From contig NW_003314268.1 of the NCBI RefSeq assembly GCF_000143415.4, positions 263,117 to 327,116 of the forward strand: DNA of 64,000 nucleotides, read 5' to 3'. Below the pieces are notes generated by a model. The model was not told the origin of the DNA. It was given only the letters and a program-made list of their open reading frames with translations, and searched no databases. Origin of the DNA: Selaginella moellendorffii. Its lineage: Eukaryota; Streptophyta; Lycopodiopsida; Selaginellales; Selaginellaceae. This document shows positions 43,149-53,127 of the stretch, one piece after another. A program made the translations under genes and the position numbers. Within the stretch, counting starts at the first letter, position 1, and the number at the start of each line of letters is the position of its first letter.

Positions 43149-44765
43149 GTGATGGCCGCCGCTGTAGGTATGGCGCACACCATGGTAGCGGGATCCGAGC
43201 CCACGGCGGCGACGAACACCAGCAGCAGCAGCAGCAATGGCGGCGGGGGAGGAGGAATTCCAGGTCGCGTGGATTGGGCAAACTGCCGCCGCAAGTCCGC
43301 GCACGTCGTCCTCTGCCCGCTCGTCCGCGTCGGCCATCTCAATCCGATGATGATCCTGGGGCAGAAGCTCGCGCAGATGGGGCTCTCGGTCACCGTGCTC
43401 ATCCCCGGGAATCGCCCGCTCCGCCGAGTCCTCAACAACAATCCCACCGACGGCCTGGACGTGCTGCTCGAGGTGCTGGACATGGCCGAGGACGAGGACT
43501 CCTGGCAGCCCAGCAGCCGATCCATCGCCACCGGCGCGCGGCGGCTCCAGGTGGATATGTGCGCCGTGGCCAGCACCATGTCCATGTTCCAGATGCACGG
43601 CGAGGCCCTCCGCCGCAAATTCGACGAGATCAGGCGCTCACCATCGCCGCCCGTGTACGCCGTGATGGATTACATGCTCTTCTCCTCGGCCAGCGATGGA
43701 TTCCTGGCCGAGAACGCCAGCCTCGTCCCGATCTGCGTCTTCTGCCCGATCTCCGCCGCCAGCATCATCTTCCATATGTCGGCCTCGCAGCAGACGCTCC
43801 CCTCCAAGCTCGCTGATGGGTTCGTCATCCCGGGGCTGCCACCATTCCGCCCACACGACATCTCCGACTACTACCGCGAGACGTCCCACGTCTTGAATCT
43901 CCTCTTCTCCGAGCACAGCAATCTCCTGGCCGAGTTCCATCGCCTCATGATCAACACCTTCTACGACCTCGAGAACGGCCCCCTGGACGTGCTCCGCCTC
44001 GACGCCAAGGCCACCAAATCCAAGGTCTACGCCGTCGGCCCGCTCCTCCCGCCCGAGTTCTTCAAGCTCGATCTGGCCAAGCCCACGGGCGATCGCGCGG
44101 TGGAGGAGATCAAGGAGCACCGCGATCGTCTCGTCAAGAGCGCCGACGAGCAGCGATGCAAGGAGTGGCTCGACGGCCAGCCGGAGACCTCGGTGCTCTA
44201 CATATGTTTCGGGAGCTGGATCTCGCTGTCGCGCGCCCAGATCTTGGAGCTGGCGGTGGGATTGGAGGCGAGCGAGCAGGGATTCCTGTGGGTGTTCTCG
44301 CGCGTCCAGGAGATGGAAGCTCTCCCGGAGGGATTCGTGGAGAGGATGGCGAGTAGCAACAAGGGCTTCTTCTACGTTGGCTGGGCGCCGCAGTTCGTCA
44401 TCCTCAGTCACTCCTCCACGGGCGCGTTCGTGACGACGTGCGCGTGGAACTCGGTGCTCGAGTGCATCTCCCTGGGCGGCCTGCCCATGCTGGCGTGGCC
44501 CATCACCATGGACCATCTCCCCACGTGTCGCTACCTGGTTGACGTGCTCCACGTGGCGGTGGAGGTGATTGGCGACGGCGACGAGCGTCTCGTGGGGCGT
44601 GCTGAGGTGGAGGCCGCGGTACGCGCGGTCACGGTCGGGGAGGAGGCCGCGGCGATGCGGCGGCGTGCCGCGGCACTGCGGCGTGCGGCGTGCGAGGCGG
44701 CGACGCAGGAGCCATTGCGGCCGTTTGTTACCGAGGTACTGCGCCACGCCCACCAGCCGCAGTAA
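43149..44765 (+). CDS. UDP-glycosyltransferase (GT1, UGT) with altered PSPG box
   Basis: Intronless, 538 codons (a second ATG at 43152 and others follow). A Gly/Ser-rich N-terminal extension precedes the GT-B fold. LCPLVRVGHLNPMMILGQKL carries the catalytic-type His of UGTs. The C-terminal half has VLYICFGSW-SLS, the alpha-helix QILELAVGLEASEQGFLWVF, and the UDP-sugar-binding PSPG box beginning WAPQFVILSHSSTGAF. In the box, FVTTCAWNS replaces the usual F-THCGWNS (His to Thr, Gly to Ala), an extra residue sits in LGGLPM, and the last position is His rather than Gln (MDH). Family members glycosylate small molecules in the cytosol. The changes could alter donor choice or abolish activity. The region is very GC-rich, which causes a long open frame on the opposite strand. 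Confidence 0.9.
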   Translation: MMAAAVGMAHTMVAGSEPTAATNTSSSSSNGGGGGGIPGRVDWANCRRKSAHVVLCPLVRVGHLNPMMILGQKLAQMGLSVTVLIPGNRPLRRVLNNNPTDGLDVLLEVLDMAEDEDSWQPSSRSIATGARRLQVDMCAVASTMSMFQMHGEALRRKFDEIRRSPSPPVYAVMDYMLFSSASDGFLAENASLVPICVFCPISAASIIFHMSASQQTLPSKLADGFVIPGLPPFRPHDISDYYRETSHVLNLLFSEHSNLLAEFHRLMINTFYDLENGPLDVLRLDAKATKSKVYAVGPLLPPEFFKLDLAKPTGDRAVEEIKEHRDRLVKSADEQRCKEWLDGQPETSVLYICFGSWISLSRAQILELAVGLEASEQGFLWVFSRVQEMEALPEGFVERMASSNKGFFYVGWAPQFVILSHSSTGAFVTTCAWNSVLECISLGGLPMLAWPITMDHLPTCRYLVDVLHVAVEVIGDGDERLVGRAEVEAAVRAVTVGEEAAAMRRRAAALRRAACEAATQEPLRPFVTEVLRHAHQPQ

Positions 44766-45060
44766 AAAGTGGCGATCTACCTTTAATTCCGGGTGGTGGG
44801 TAAATTTCTTTCTTTTTTACCTTTTCATACCGGGCGGGGCAGCAGTGGAAAACAAATTTTTATGGGTATGATCTACTACGTCGAAAGGTTTCTACGTGAT
44901 TTTTTTCTTGCTTGCGAAGGTTTCTACGTAGTGTTTTTTTTCTTCTTCTCTTACGTGGGAGAGGTACTTAAGCATTTGCTTGCTTGGGGATTGGATCTTT
45001 TAATTTTTTCTTTCTTTGTGCCTTGGTTTGTTCTCTTGTTTATAATCCTCATCTCTTTAT
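44766..45060. other. UGT 3' flank and HCF136 promoter region
   Basis: T-rich sequence without a recognised gene. No polyadenylation or TATA element could be assigned with confidence. Confidence 0.4.
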
Positions 45061-46723
45061 ATGAGCGGTCTAGGGAGATCGGCTATGGCTGCCGCCTCGT
45101 CGCAGCAGTTCGCAGGTCTCGCGCTCCCGCGCAATCGCTCGTCGACGGCGGCGTCGTCCCAGCGCGCAGCATTCACAAGAGCGTCGTGTTCTTCCTCCAG
45201 CGATCAAAATCAGGGTTCTTCGGTCGGCTGTGGTGGCAGGCGGAGCTTCCTTGGCGGCGCCGCTGCTAGCGCTGGCTTGGTGATCGCATTGCCGACGCTG
45301 AGGTCGTCCGCAGCCGAGGAGCAGCTGTCGCAATGGGAGAAGGTCCCGCTGCCGATTGATCCCGGCGTTGTTCTTCTCGATCTTTCCTTCGTTCCGGACG
45401 AGCCGAATCGAGGTTTGTATCGGTTAATGGCGCTGAATTTTCCGAAATATCGGTGTTCCTGGCAGGATTCTTGCTCGGGACGAGGCAAACGCTGCTGGAA
45501 ACCAAGGACGGTGGAAGATCGTGGTCTCCCAGGAGCGTTGCATCCGCCGAGGAGGAGGATTTCAACTACAGGTTTAATTCCATCAGCTTCAAAGGCAAGG
45601 AAGGATGGATCATTGGAAAGCCCGCGATTCTTCTCCACACATCCAATGCTGGCGAGACCTGGGAGAGAATTCCCTTGAGCTCTCGGCTTCCTGGCAATCC
45701 AGTTAAGTTCTAGCATCTAGAGAAGTGCTGTTCTTGGCGCTCTCATTCATACCTTCTTTTTGCTTTCCATTTCCAGGTGGTGATTCAAGCAACTGGAGAC
45801 AAGCAAGCAGAGATGGTCACCGACGAAGGAGCGATCTATGTAACATCCAATGCTGGTTACAACTGGAAGGCCGCAGTGGAGGAGACGGTCTCGGCAACTC
45901 TTAACAGGTAAAGAGAAGCATTTTTTTGTTCCTCTAGCGATTGGAAGTTTATTGAGTTGTGTTAGATGATCTGCCAGAACTGTGTCAAGTGGAATCAGTG
46001 GAGCTAGTTACTACACGGGAACTTTCAACACAGTGAATCGCTCACCGCAAGGTGACTACGTTGCGGTGTCTAGCAGGGGCAACTTCTATATGACCTGGGA
46101 GCCCGGCCAGGTAAATGGTTGTGATCTTAAGCTGCAAGTCACGATGTTGATCTGTTTTCGTGGTTCAGCCTTACTGGCAACCTCACAACAGGAGGAGTGC
46201 CCGACGCATTCAAAACATGGGATGGCGTGCTGATGGTGGTCTTTGGCTTGTTGTTCGTGGAGGTGGTCTCTACCTTGGGAAATGCTTGGGTGTAAGTTTC
46301 CTTCTCGTTTATCTTTCTTTTTTGATGTTTGATGTTTGATGTTTTAAAAAGGTGTGCGAGGATTTCGAAGAGGCCAGCATTCCAAGCAGGGGATTCGGGA
46401 TTTTAGACTTGGGATACCGGTCTAAGGTGTGAATGTCAGCACTGGAACGATAGAATTGAAAATGTGTTTTTGTTTTCTACCAGGACGAAGCTTGGGCTGC
46501 CGGTGGAAGTGGCATGCTGCTCAAGACAACCGATGGAGGAAACACTTGGAGCCGAGATAGAGTCGCGGACAGCATTGCTGCCAACTTATACTCTGTCAAG
46601 TAAGCTCTTCTCGCTTCTAAATTTTTTAATCTCACTTCCGTCTAAAACAATCACAGGTTCCTCGACAACAAAAAAGGCTTCGTGCTAGGCAACGATGGTG
46701 TTCTTCTCCGCTACCTCAGCTAA
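45061..46723 (+). CDS. HCF136: Photosystem II assembly factor HCF136 (Ycf48), nuclear gene for a thylakoid lumen protein
   Basis: Eight exons read by eye: 45061-45412, 45466-45701, 45777-45907, 45978-46110, 46169-46291, 46352-46426, 46484-46599, 46657-46723. They give 410 residues; the ATG at 45085 gives 402, close to the usual size. A Ser/Ala-rich transit peptide is followed by a twin-arginine lumenal signal [20 protein letters not shown]. The mature part is a seven-bladed Ycf48 propeller with repeated motifs: [68 protein letters not shown], and the last [18 protein letters not shown]136 is needed for early assembly of the PSII reaction centre. All phases agree, so the gene looks functional. 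The next PPR gene starts 29 bp after the stop. Confidence 0.95.
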
Positions 46724-46752
46724 GAATCTCCATCAAAACTATCAACTGGGCG

Positions 46753-48492
46753 ATGGTTTCCCGATCGCCCAGTTCATCGGCAGTAGAGAATTTGCTACAG
46801 CAGCAGCAGCTCCAATCCCTGGCAGCGCTTGTAAAATCCCACTCGAGCTCCAAAGATCTAAACATCGCCAGACAAATTCACGCTCGAGTTCTAGACAGTC
46901 CTCTCTGGCCTAATAGATTCCTCGCCAATCTCCTCATGGAGATGTACGGCAAGGCGGGCGGCATGGACGAGGCGCGCGAGATATTCGACGGCATCTCCCA
47001 CCCCAACACCCACAGCTGGAATATACTCATCGCGGCATATACCCACAACGGGCAATTTGATGTCGCCCAAGCTCTATTCCACGCCATGCCCGAGCGCGAC
47101 GTCGTGGCGTGGAACTCGATCCTGGCGATGGAGGCGGCGCGCGAGGATTTCCAGGCGATGAAGGCGATCTTCAATGCGATGCCGGCGCCGGATCTCGTCT
47201 CCTGGAATGGTATGATCGCGGCATTCTCCCAGGCAGGGCACCTCGCGGCGGCCAAGGAGATGTTTGATCGCATGCCGCAGCGCGATCTCGTGTCCTGGAA
47301 CACGATGATCCAGGCGTTCTTGCTGGCCGGGCAGATCCGCGAGGCAGAGATCATGTTTTGGGGCCTCCCGGACAAGAATGTGGTGTCCTGGAACACGATG
47401 ATCCAGGGTTTCGGCGAGAAGGGGCAGATCCACGGCGCCAGGGAGCTCTTCGATGCGATGCCGTGGCGAAATATCATCTCCTGGACGGCGATTCTATCGG
47501 CGCACTCGCAGAGGTCGGATCTTTCCCAGGCGAAGGAGCTCTTCGACGCCATGCCCGAGCGAAATCTCGTCGCCTGGAACGCGATGCTAGCGGCATTTGC
47601 CGAGAATCACGATCTGAAAGGCGCCAGCGCGGTGTTCGATTCGATGCCGTGCCGCGACGTCGTGTCCTGGACGGCGATGCTTGTGGCATTGGCAAGACAG
47701 GGCAGTGTGGAATCCGCGAGAGAGATCTTCGAGCAGATGCCACAGAGGAACACTGTTTCATGGAACGCGATGCTGGAAGCTTATGCCCAGAATGGGCATC
47801 TGGAGGATGCGAGGCTTGTCTTCGATCGAATGTCTCACAGGGACATCGTCTCGTGGAATGGAATGGTAGCGGCGTACACTCACAGGAAAATGGTGATCCA
47901 AGCCAAGGCCACCTTCGATTCGATGCCGCAGCGCAACAATCTCTCCTGGAACACCATCGCCGCGGCGTATGCCCTGGCTGGGAAATCCACCATAGCTCAG
48001 CGTCTCTTTGACACCATGCCAGGGAAGAACACCGTCTCGTGGAACTCACTCTCGGCAACTTATGCCCAGTCCGGGCATATCGATCGAGCAATGGAGATCT
48101 TCCACGGGATGCTGGCTGCTGGATTGGAACCGGACGAGGTCTCGTTCGTGATCATGCTCTCGGCTTGCAGCCACGCCGGGAAGCTCGATCAAGGGTGGAG
48201 CTACTTTGCTCTCATGACTGGGGAGTTTAAGCTGGTGCCTTGGGCAGAGCACTACTACTGCATGGTGGATGTTCTTCGGCGGGTCGGGCAGCTCAAGCTG
48301 GCTGAGAGTCTGGTCAGCAACATGCCCTTTGTTCCAGATAGCAAGGTTTGGGGATCTTTGGTAGCGGTGTGTGTGCCGCAAGAGCAAGAGATGGAGCGAG
48401 GGAATCAAGCAGCCAAGAAAGCGTTTGAGATTGAGCCAGGAAATGCTGCTCCTTATGTATTGCTGTGCAATCTCTGGGGTAAGATCACTTGA
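46753..48492 (+). CDS. Pentatricopeptide repeat protein, S-repeat array
   Basis: 579 codons in one exon. About 14 PPR motifs, mostly 31-residue S type, e.g. VSWNTMIQAFLLAGQIREAE and VSWNAMLEAYAQNGHLEDAR. An L-like motif AGLEPDEVSFVIMLSACSHA and an E-like region follow (HYYCMVDVLRRVGQLKLAE, KVWGSLVAVCV, IEPGNAAPYVLLCNLWG). The frame ends five codons later at GKIT; the sequence there (GGGTAAGATC) could be a splice donor, so a further exon is possible. No DYW domain was found. It is probably an organelle RNA-binding protein, though a transit peptide is not obvious. A rearranged pseudogene copy lies at 53.1-54.4 kb and a fragment at 16.3 kb. Confidence 0.88.
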   Translation: MVSRSPSSSAVENLLQQQQLQSLAALVKSHSSSKDLNIARQIHARVLDSPLWPNRFLANLLMEMYGKAGGMDEAREIFDGISHPNTHSWNILIAAYTHNGQFDVAQALFHAMPERDVVAWNSILAMEAAREDFQAMKAIFNAMPAPDLVSWNGMIAAFSQAGHLAAAKEMFDRMPQRDLVSWNTMIQAFLLAGQIREAEIMFWGLPDKNVVSWNTMIQGFGEKGQIHGARELFDAMPWRNIISWTAILSAHSQRSDLSQAKELFDAMPERNLVAWNAMLAAFAENHDLKGASAVFDSMPCRDVVSWTAMLVALARQGSVESAREIFEQMPQRNTVSWNAMLEAYAQNGHLEDARLVFDRMSHRDIVSWNGMVAAYTHRKMVIQAKATFDSMPQRNNLSWNTIAAAYALAGKSTIAQRLFDTMPGKNTVSWNSLSATYAQSGHIDRAMEIFHGMLAAGLEPDEVSFVIMLSACSHAGKLDQGWSYFALMTGEFKLVPWAEHYYCMVDVLRRVGQLKLAESLVSNMPFVPDSKVWGSLVAVCVPQEQEMERGNQAAKKAFEIEPGNAAPYVLLCNLWGKIT

Positions 48493-49023
48493 AAACTTTT
48501 GAATTTTTTCAACTTTCATATTCTCAAAATTTTGAAACTTGCAATGTCCTCCACTTTTTCAGTAATTGAGATCATTTCAAATTCCAAGGCTTTACCAGAG
48601 AAAGAAGATGTCTTGCCATACTTTTGTCCAAGTTGCTGGTGCGTGTTTAGCACAAGAGAGTTACAAACTGCAAGAGAAAAGAGTAGTAGAAAATGCCTTT
48701 GACAGGAACTCCGCAGACTCGGGTCCATTTGGTAGATCTCAAGACACCTGTGAGATCTCGTTTTCTTTATGTGCGGGGGAGTTGCCTTGAGCGATTGGAG
48801 AATAAGTGTGATCACAGGCTTGGTTGACGCTGTTTTGCTCTGGCTTTTGATAGATTAAGCTGTAGTTACTTGATTCGATGCCAGCAGCTGGAAACAACCC
48901 AAGGATTTACATTGGTTCCCAAAGTAGCTCGTGTGAATTCCACACCTTTGTATCTGGAGAAAATTTTACGAAAGGTAGAATTTCCCCATTCTGCCAAAAA
49001 TCTAGTTGGGAAGTTTACAGCGT
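48493..49023. other. PPR 3' flank
   Basis: No gene is recognised. The first 50 bases resemble 54393-54440 beside the PPR pseudogene, showing that the flank was duplicated together with the gene. Confidence 0.45.
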
Positions 49024-50416
49024 CATTCAAGTGAAGCAGATGAAAGTTTGAGGCTCTAGAAAATCCTTGAGTACACTCAGACTCTTCTTTTCTCTCAGCT
49101 ACATCAATGAAAAAAAGAAAGTGAACATCCAGATCGCAGCAAGTGAGAATGTATAGCATGCCCTGTCCTGTCCTAGAGCCTGAGCACCTCCCAGGCATTG
49201 CTGCTATGGTGGGAATGTTTGTGTCATGTTAACATCATAGCTGTTAAGCCTTAACTTTACTGGCACTCCCTCTTTTAGGCATTTGCAGTCATGAAATGCC
49301 ACAAGGATTTCTTGAGGCCTTCTCACTGCTTTAACCCATGGCGATGGTCCAGAATGTCATTCCCTAGGCTTAGGGGAATGAATGGACACTCAATGAATGC
49401 AATGAGATGGGTCTTGCTTCTTGGTGCTCTAACATCACAGCATATAACCAGAAAGGGGATTTGGCAAGGGTGTCTTGGCTGTTGTGCAAAATGCCTATGT
49501 ACAGCAAAAGCCTTTTGGCATTTGCTTCAAAAAAGGAAAAACTAATGTAAATTCCTGGAAACACGTTCAGAGTGTCGATGGTGGTGGATGAGAACATGTG
49601 GATGATTTTGAAACCTCAAATTTGGAAGTACAAATTTGTTTCCTAGGAATTTGTTCTTCCCACAGCAATTCCCCCTCTTGGGTATTTGCTCCAACCTGAA
49701 GTTACAAGGGATAATGATATATGCAAAGGGGCATTGATTGTAATGCATGAAAAGTTTCTAAAACTCTTATATATATGCATTACACATTACATGAAGCATG
49801 TGTTGCTTCTCAAAATGAGGGAATTCTATCCTAAAACAAATGTCCATCAAGTAAAATTGCAATTTCATCACATAATGAAGTTGTCTTAATTTGAAGCCAT
49901 CATTGAAATTAAAGATAAGAAAGGCTTGAGGGATAGTTGTATGATTGATCCTAACTGGGTATGGCCTTTCACACTATGCTAAGCTATAGCTATTGCATAA
50001 GCACTTCTTTACAAGGCTAAAACGGAATGCTTCTGTAAACTCATAGTAAAAGGTATTCAACAATATTTTGATAAATTCAACATGAAAATTGTTAGGAATA
50101 AAAAGGTGTACTATGCTCAAAACTTGATTATGCACCTTCAAGACTAGAAATTTCCTGAGCCAAGGTTTAAAACCATGATGAAAATTGAAGAATTGCATGT
50201 TATGAGCATGCTTCAAGTAGTAGAAGCCATGGGGCAATTGGAACAAATGGGAAATGTTGAAGTTTGTAAGGCTCTCATGAAAACCTTGCACACACAAGGA
50301 GTTTTGAAATATAAGGGATTGTATTGTCTACAAGCAATCTGTAATTTGTTAAAGATTTCATGGTCCTTTAAGGAAATCCTTATTATCAAAGTGGCTCCTT
50401 CTTCACCTCCTCCAGC

Positions 50417-50727
50417 ATCTGCTCTTGGTGCTCCACCAGCCTTGCCACAATTGGGAGTTGCAACTCAGCCAACGGGAGCAAACTGGGAAAGCTCTTGGCA
50501 ATCCCCAACTTTACTACTCACATACAAAAGTGAGGAAACACAGATGCCAAGAGCTATTTCAAAGCCAAGGACGCTTTGGAGCAAGCACAAAAGGTGGTGG
50601 AGGCTGGCACTCCAAGCTTTCCTAGTTTGCTCCCACTGGCTAAGTCGCAGCTCCCAATTGTGGTGAGGCTGGTGGAGCATCAGGAGCAGATGCTGGAGGA
50701 GGTGAAGGAGGAGCCACTTCAATAAGA
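50417..50727. pseudogene. Two opposed fragments of the 54406-55209 gene
   Basis: 50417-50503 reads in the minus orientation and about 50541-50727 in the plus orientation. Both match the last 60-80 codons of the 267-residue protein: SYFKAKDALEQAQKVVEAG and LLPLAKSQLPIVVRLVEHQ in the plus-oriented piece. DNA identity is about 80-85 percent by eye. They form the heart of the palindrome. Confidence 0.8.
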
Positions 50728-51143
50728 AGGATTTCCTTAGAGGACCATGAAGTCCTTGATAGATTACAAATTGCTTGTAGATAATACAATCCCTTCTATT
50801 TTAGAACTCTTTGTGCGTGCAAGGTTTTCATGAGAGCCTTGTGGATTTTAACATTTCCCATTTGCTCCAATTGCCCCATGGCTTCTGCCACTTGAAGCAT
50901 GCTCACATCATGCAATTCTTCAATTGTTATTATGGTTTTAAACCTTGGCTTAGAAAACCTGTAGTCCTAAGGGAGTACAATTAGGTTTTGAGTGTAGCAC
51001 ACCTTTTTATTCCTGATAGTTCTCATGTTGAATTTGTCAAAATATTGTTGAATATCTTCTACTGTGAGTTCAAAGAAGCATTCCATTTTAGCCTTGTAAA
51101 CAAGTGCTCATATAGCAACCACAACTTGGCATGGTGTAAAAGG

Positions 51144-51629
51144 CTATACCCAATTAAAGTCAATTATACAGCTATCCCTTAAGCCTTTCTTGTCTTTAAT
51201 TTTGGTGATGGCTTCAAATTGGGACAGCTTTATTATGTGATGAAATTGCAATTCTACTTGATGGACATTTGTTTTAGGATAGAATTCCCTCATTTTGAGA
51301 AGCAACACATGCTTCATGTAATGTGTAATGCATATGTCCAAGAGTTTTAGAAACTTTTCATGCATTACAATCAATGCCCCTTTGCATATATCACTGTCCT
51401 TTGTAGCTTCAGCTTGGAGAAAATACCCAGGAGGGGGAACTGCTGTGGGAGGAACAAACTCCTGGGAAACAAACTTGCACTTCCAATTTTGAAGCTTCAG
51501 AATCATCTGCGTGTTCTCATCCACCACCATTGATACTCTGAACGTGTTTCCAGGAATTTGCATTTGTTCTTCCCTTTCTGAAGCAAATGCCAAAAGGCTT
51601 TTGCTGTACATAGGCATTTTGCACAACAA
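51144..51629 (-). CDS. Unassigned 161-codon ORF within the right palindrome arm
   Basis: The frame is open from 51629 to 51144, with segments such as QMILKLQNWKCKFVSQEFVP and GALIVMHEKFLKLLDICITH. The matching left arm carries the same sequence with stops. I do not recognise a family. It may be a remnant of the element's own protein or of a captured gene. Confidence 0.25.
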   Translation of the reverse strand: MLCKMPMYSKSLLAFASEREEQMQIPGNTFRVSMVVDENTQMILKLQNWKCKFVSQEFVPPTAVPPPGYFLQAEATKDSDICKGALIVMHEKFLKLLDICITHYMKHVLLLKMREFYPKTNVHQVELQFHHIIKLSQFEAITKIKDKKGLRDSCIIDFNWV

Positions 51630-52235
51630 CCAAGACGCGCTTGCTAAATCCCCTTTCTAGTCATATGCTACGATGCCGGAATGCCAACAAGCAAGACCCA
51701 TCTTATTGCATTCATTGAGTGTCTATTCATCCCCCCTAAGCCTAAGGAATGACATTCTAGACCATTGCCGTGAGTTAAAGCAGTGAGAAGGCCTCAAGAA
51801 ATCCTTGTGGCATTTCATGACTGCAAATGCTTGAAAGAGGGAGTGCCAGCAAAGCTAGGGCTTAGCAGCTATAGCATTAGCGTGACATGAGCATTCCCGC
51901 CATAGCAACAATGCCTGGAGGCACCCAGGCTCTGGGATGGGACAGGACATGTTGGCAGTGGAAGCGGAAGTGGAAAGGCATACACACGAGGAGGAAGAAC
52001 TGTATATATATATATCTGTATATGATTGTGTACATATACATAAAGTTATTGCCACGTGGGCATAACTACTGCCACATCATCTCTACCTCTAACAAGGACA
52101 TGCTATACATTCTTGCCTTCTGCAATCTGGATGATCACTTTCTTTTTTTCATTGATGTAGCTAAGAAAAAATAGGAGTCTGAACATACTCAACGATTCTC
52201 TAGAGCCTCAAACTTTTGTCTACTTCACTTGAATG

Positions 52236-53127
52236 ATCACTAGGTTACAGCAAAGGCACTTATATAGATGTGGAGCCTTATGCACTATGGTATTAATTTT
52301 TTTGTAGTAAATAATTTTAAATTGTTGTACTAGCATATTGCAAGGTTGTGTAAACACAAAGGTGAGACCCAGCTTGCCTCATGAATTCTCAAATACTAGC
52401 TTATATACTATTTATATTGTCTACCTTTATAACTCTATTATATGGATTCTATGCTCATGCCTTGATACATGGGGCAACTCATTATAGTCGTGTGTTATAG
52501 TATGCATGTGATTTTAAACACATACACACAGGATAAATGTAAATTTTGCCAGTGTAAACGATGTAGGAGTTGACAATGCTCTTGAACATAATGCAGTAGA
52601 AAACAATATATAATATACCAGTAGAAAATAATATGGTATATTGTTGGGGTACTCAAGGCATGAGTTTTATTCAGAAGATGTTGACAAAAAATTAGGTTTG
52701 CTTTGAATATTTTCTTACATATGTTCATCACTCTCTACCATTGAGCATGTTTGGTGTGTTATATATATTTTATGCATCATTAGGATATTTGTGATTCCTT
52801 CACTACATGTAAATGCAGTATACTTTTTTCTTTTTTTGGCTGTCTTTAGAGATGGCGAGTGACTAAATTTTTGTTTTCTAGAAACTTGCAAAAGTTTGTG
52901 ACATGCCACAAAAAATTTAAACTCCTTTAATTTTGGAACTAAAGAACTATGCAAATTGTGAATGTGCAATTAACTTTGTTTGTCAAGAATGCATTTGTAT
53001 CTTTATGTAATTAAGCTACTTTATCAAAATATCTTAGTTCTTTAGAAGGAAAAATTGTATATTAAAAAATAGAAAATTTCACTTGGTTGTGAACACTCCC
53101 ACCTCAAAAAAATCATCTCTCCCAACC
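52236..53127. other. AT-rich stretch without recognised gene
   Basis: Short ORFs only, with no motif seen. Confidence 0.4.

Larger units (their letters stand above)
49024..52235. repeat. Giant inverted repeat (palindrome) with captured gene fragments
   Basis: The left arm 49024-~50503 and right arm ~50612-52235 are reverse complements over most of their length. Landmarks: 49291-49400 pairs with about 51700-51820, 49680-49900 with about 51220-51430, and 50160-50400 with about 50720-50955. Differences are scattered point changes plus an extra block near 51960-52100 in the right arm. The spacer is about 108 bp. The inner 80-110 bp of both arms and the spacer derive from the 3' coding end of the gene at 54406-55209. 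The outer 1.4 kb of each arm is of unknown origin. It is foldback-transposon-like and could be transcribed as a long hairpin. Confidence 0.85.

Noticed and set aside
43638-44753. 371-codon minus-strand ORF opposite the UGT gene
   Set aside because: It is open because of high GC in the UGT third codon positions, has Arg/His/Gln-rich composition, and shows no domain.
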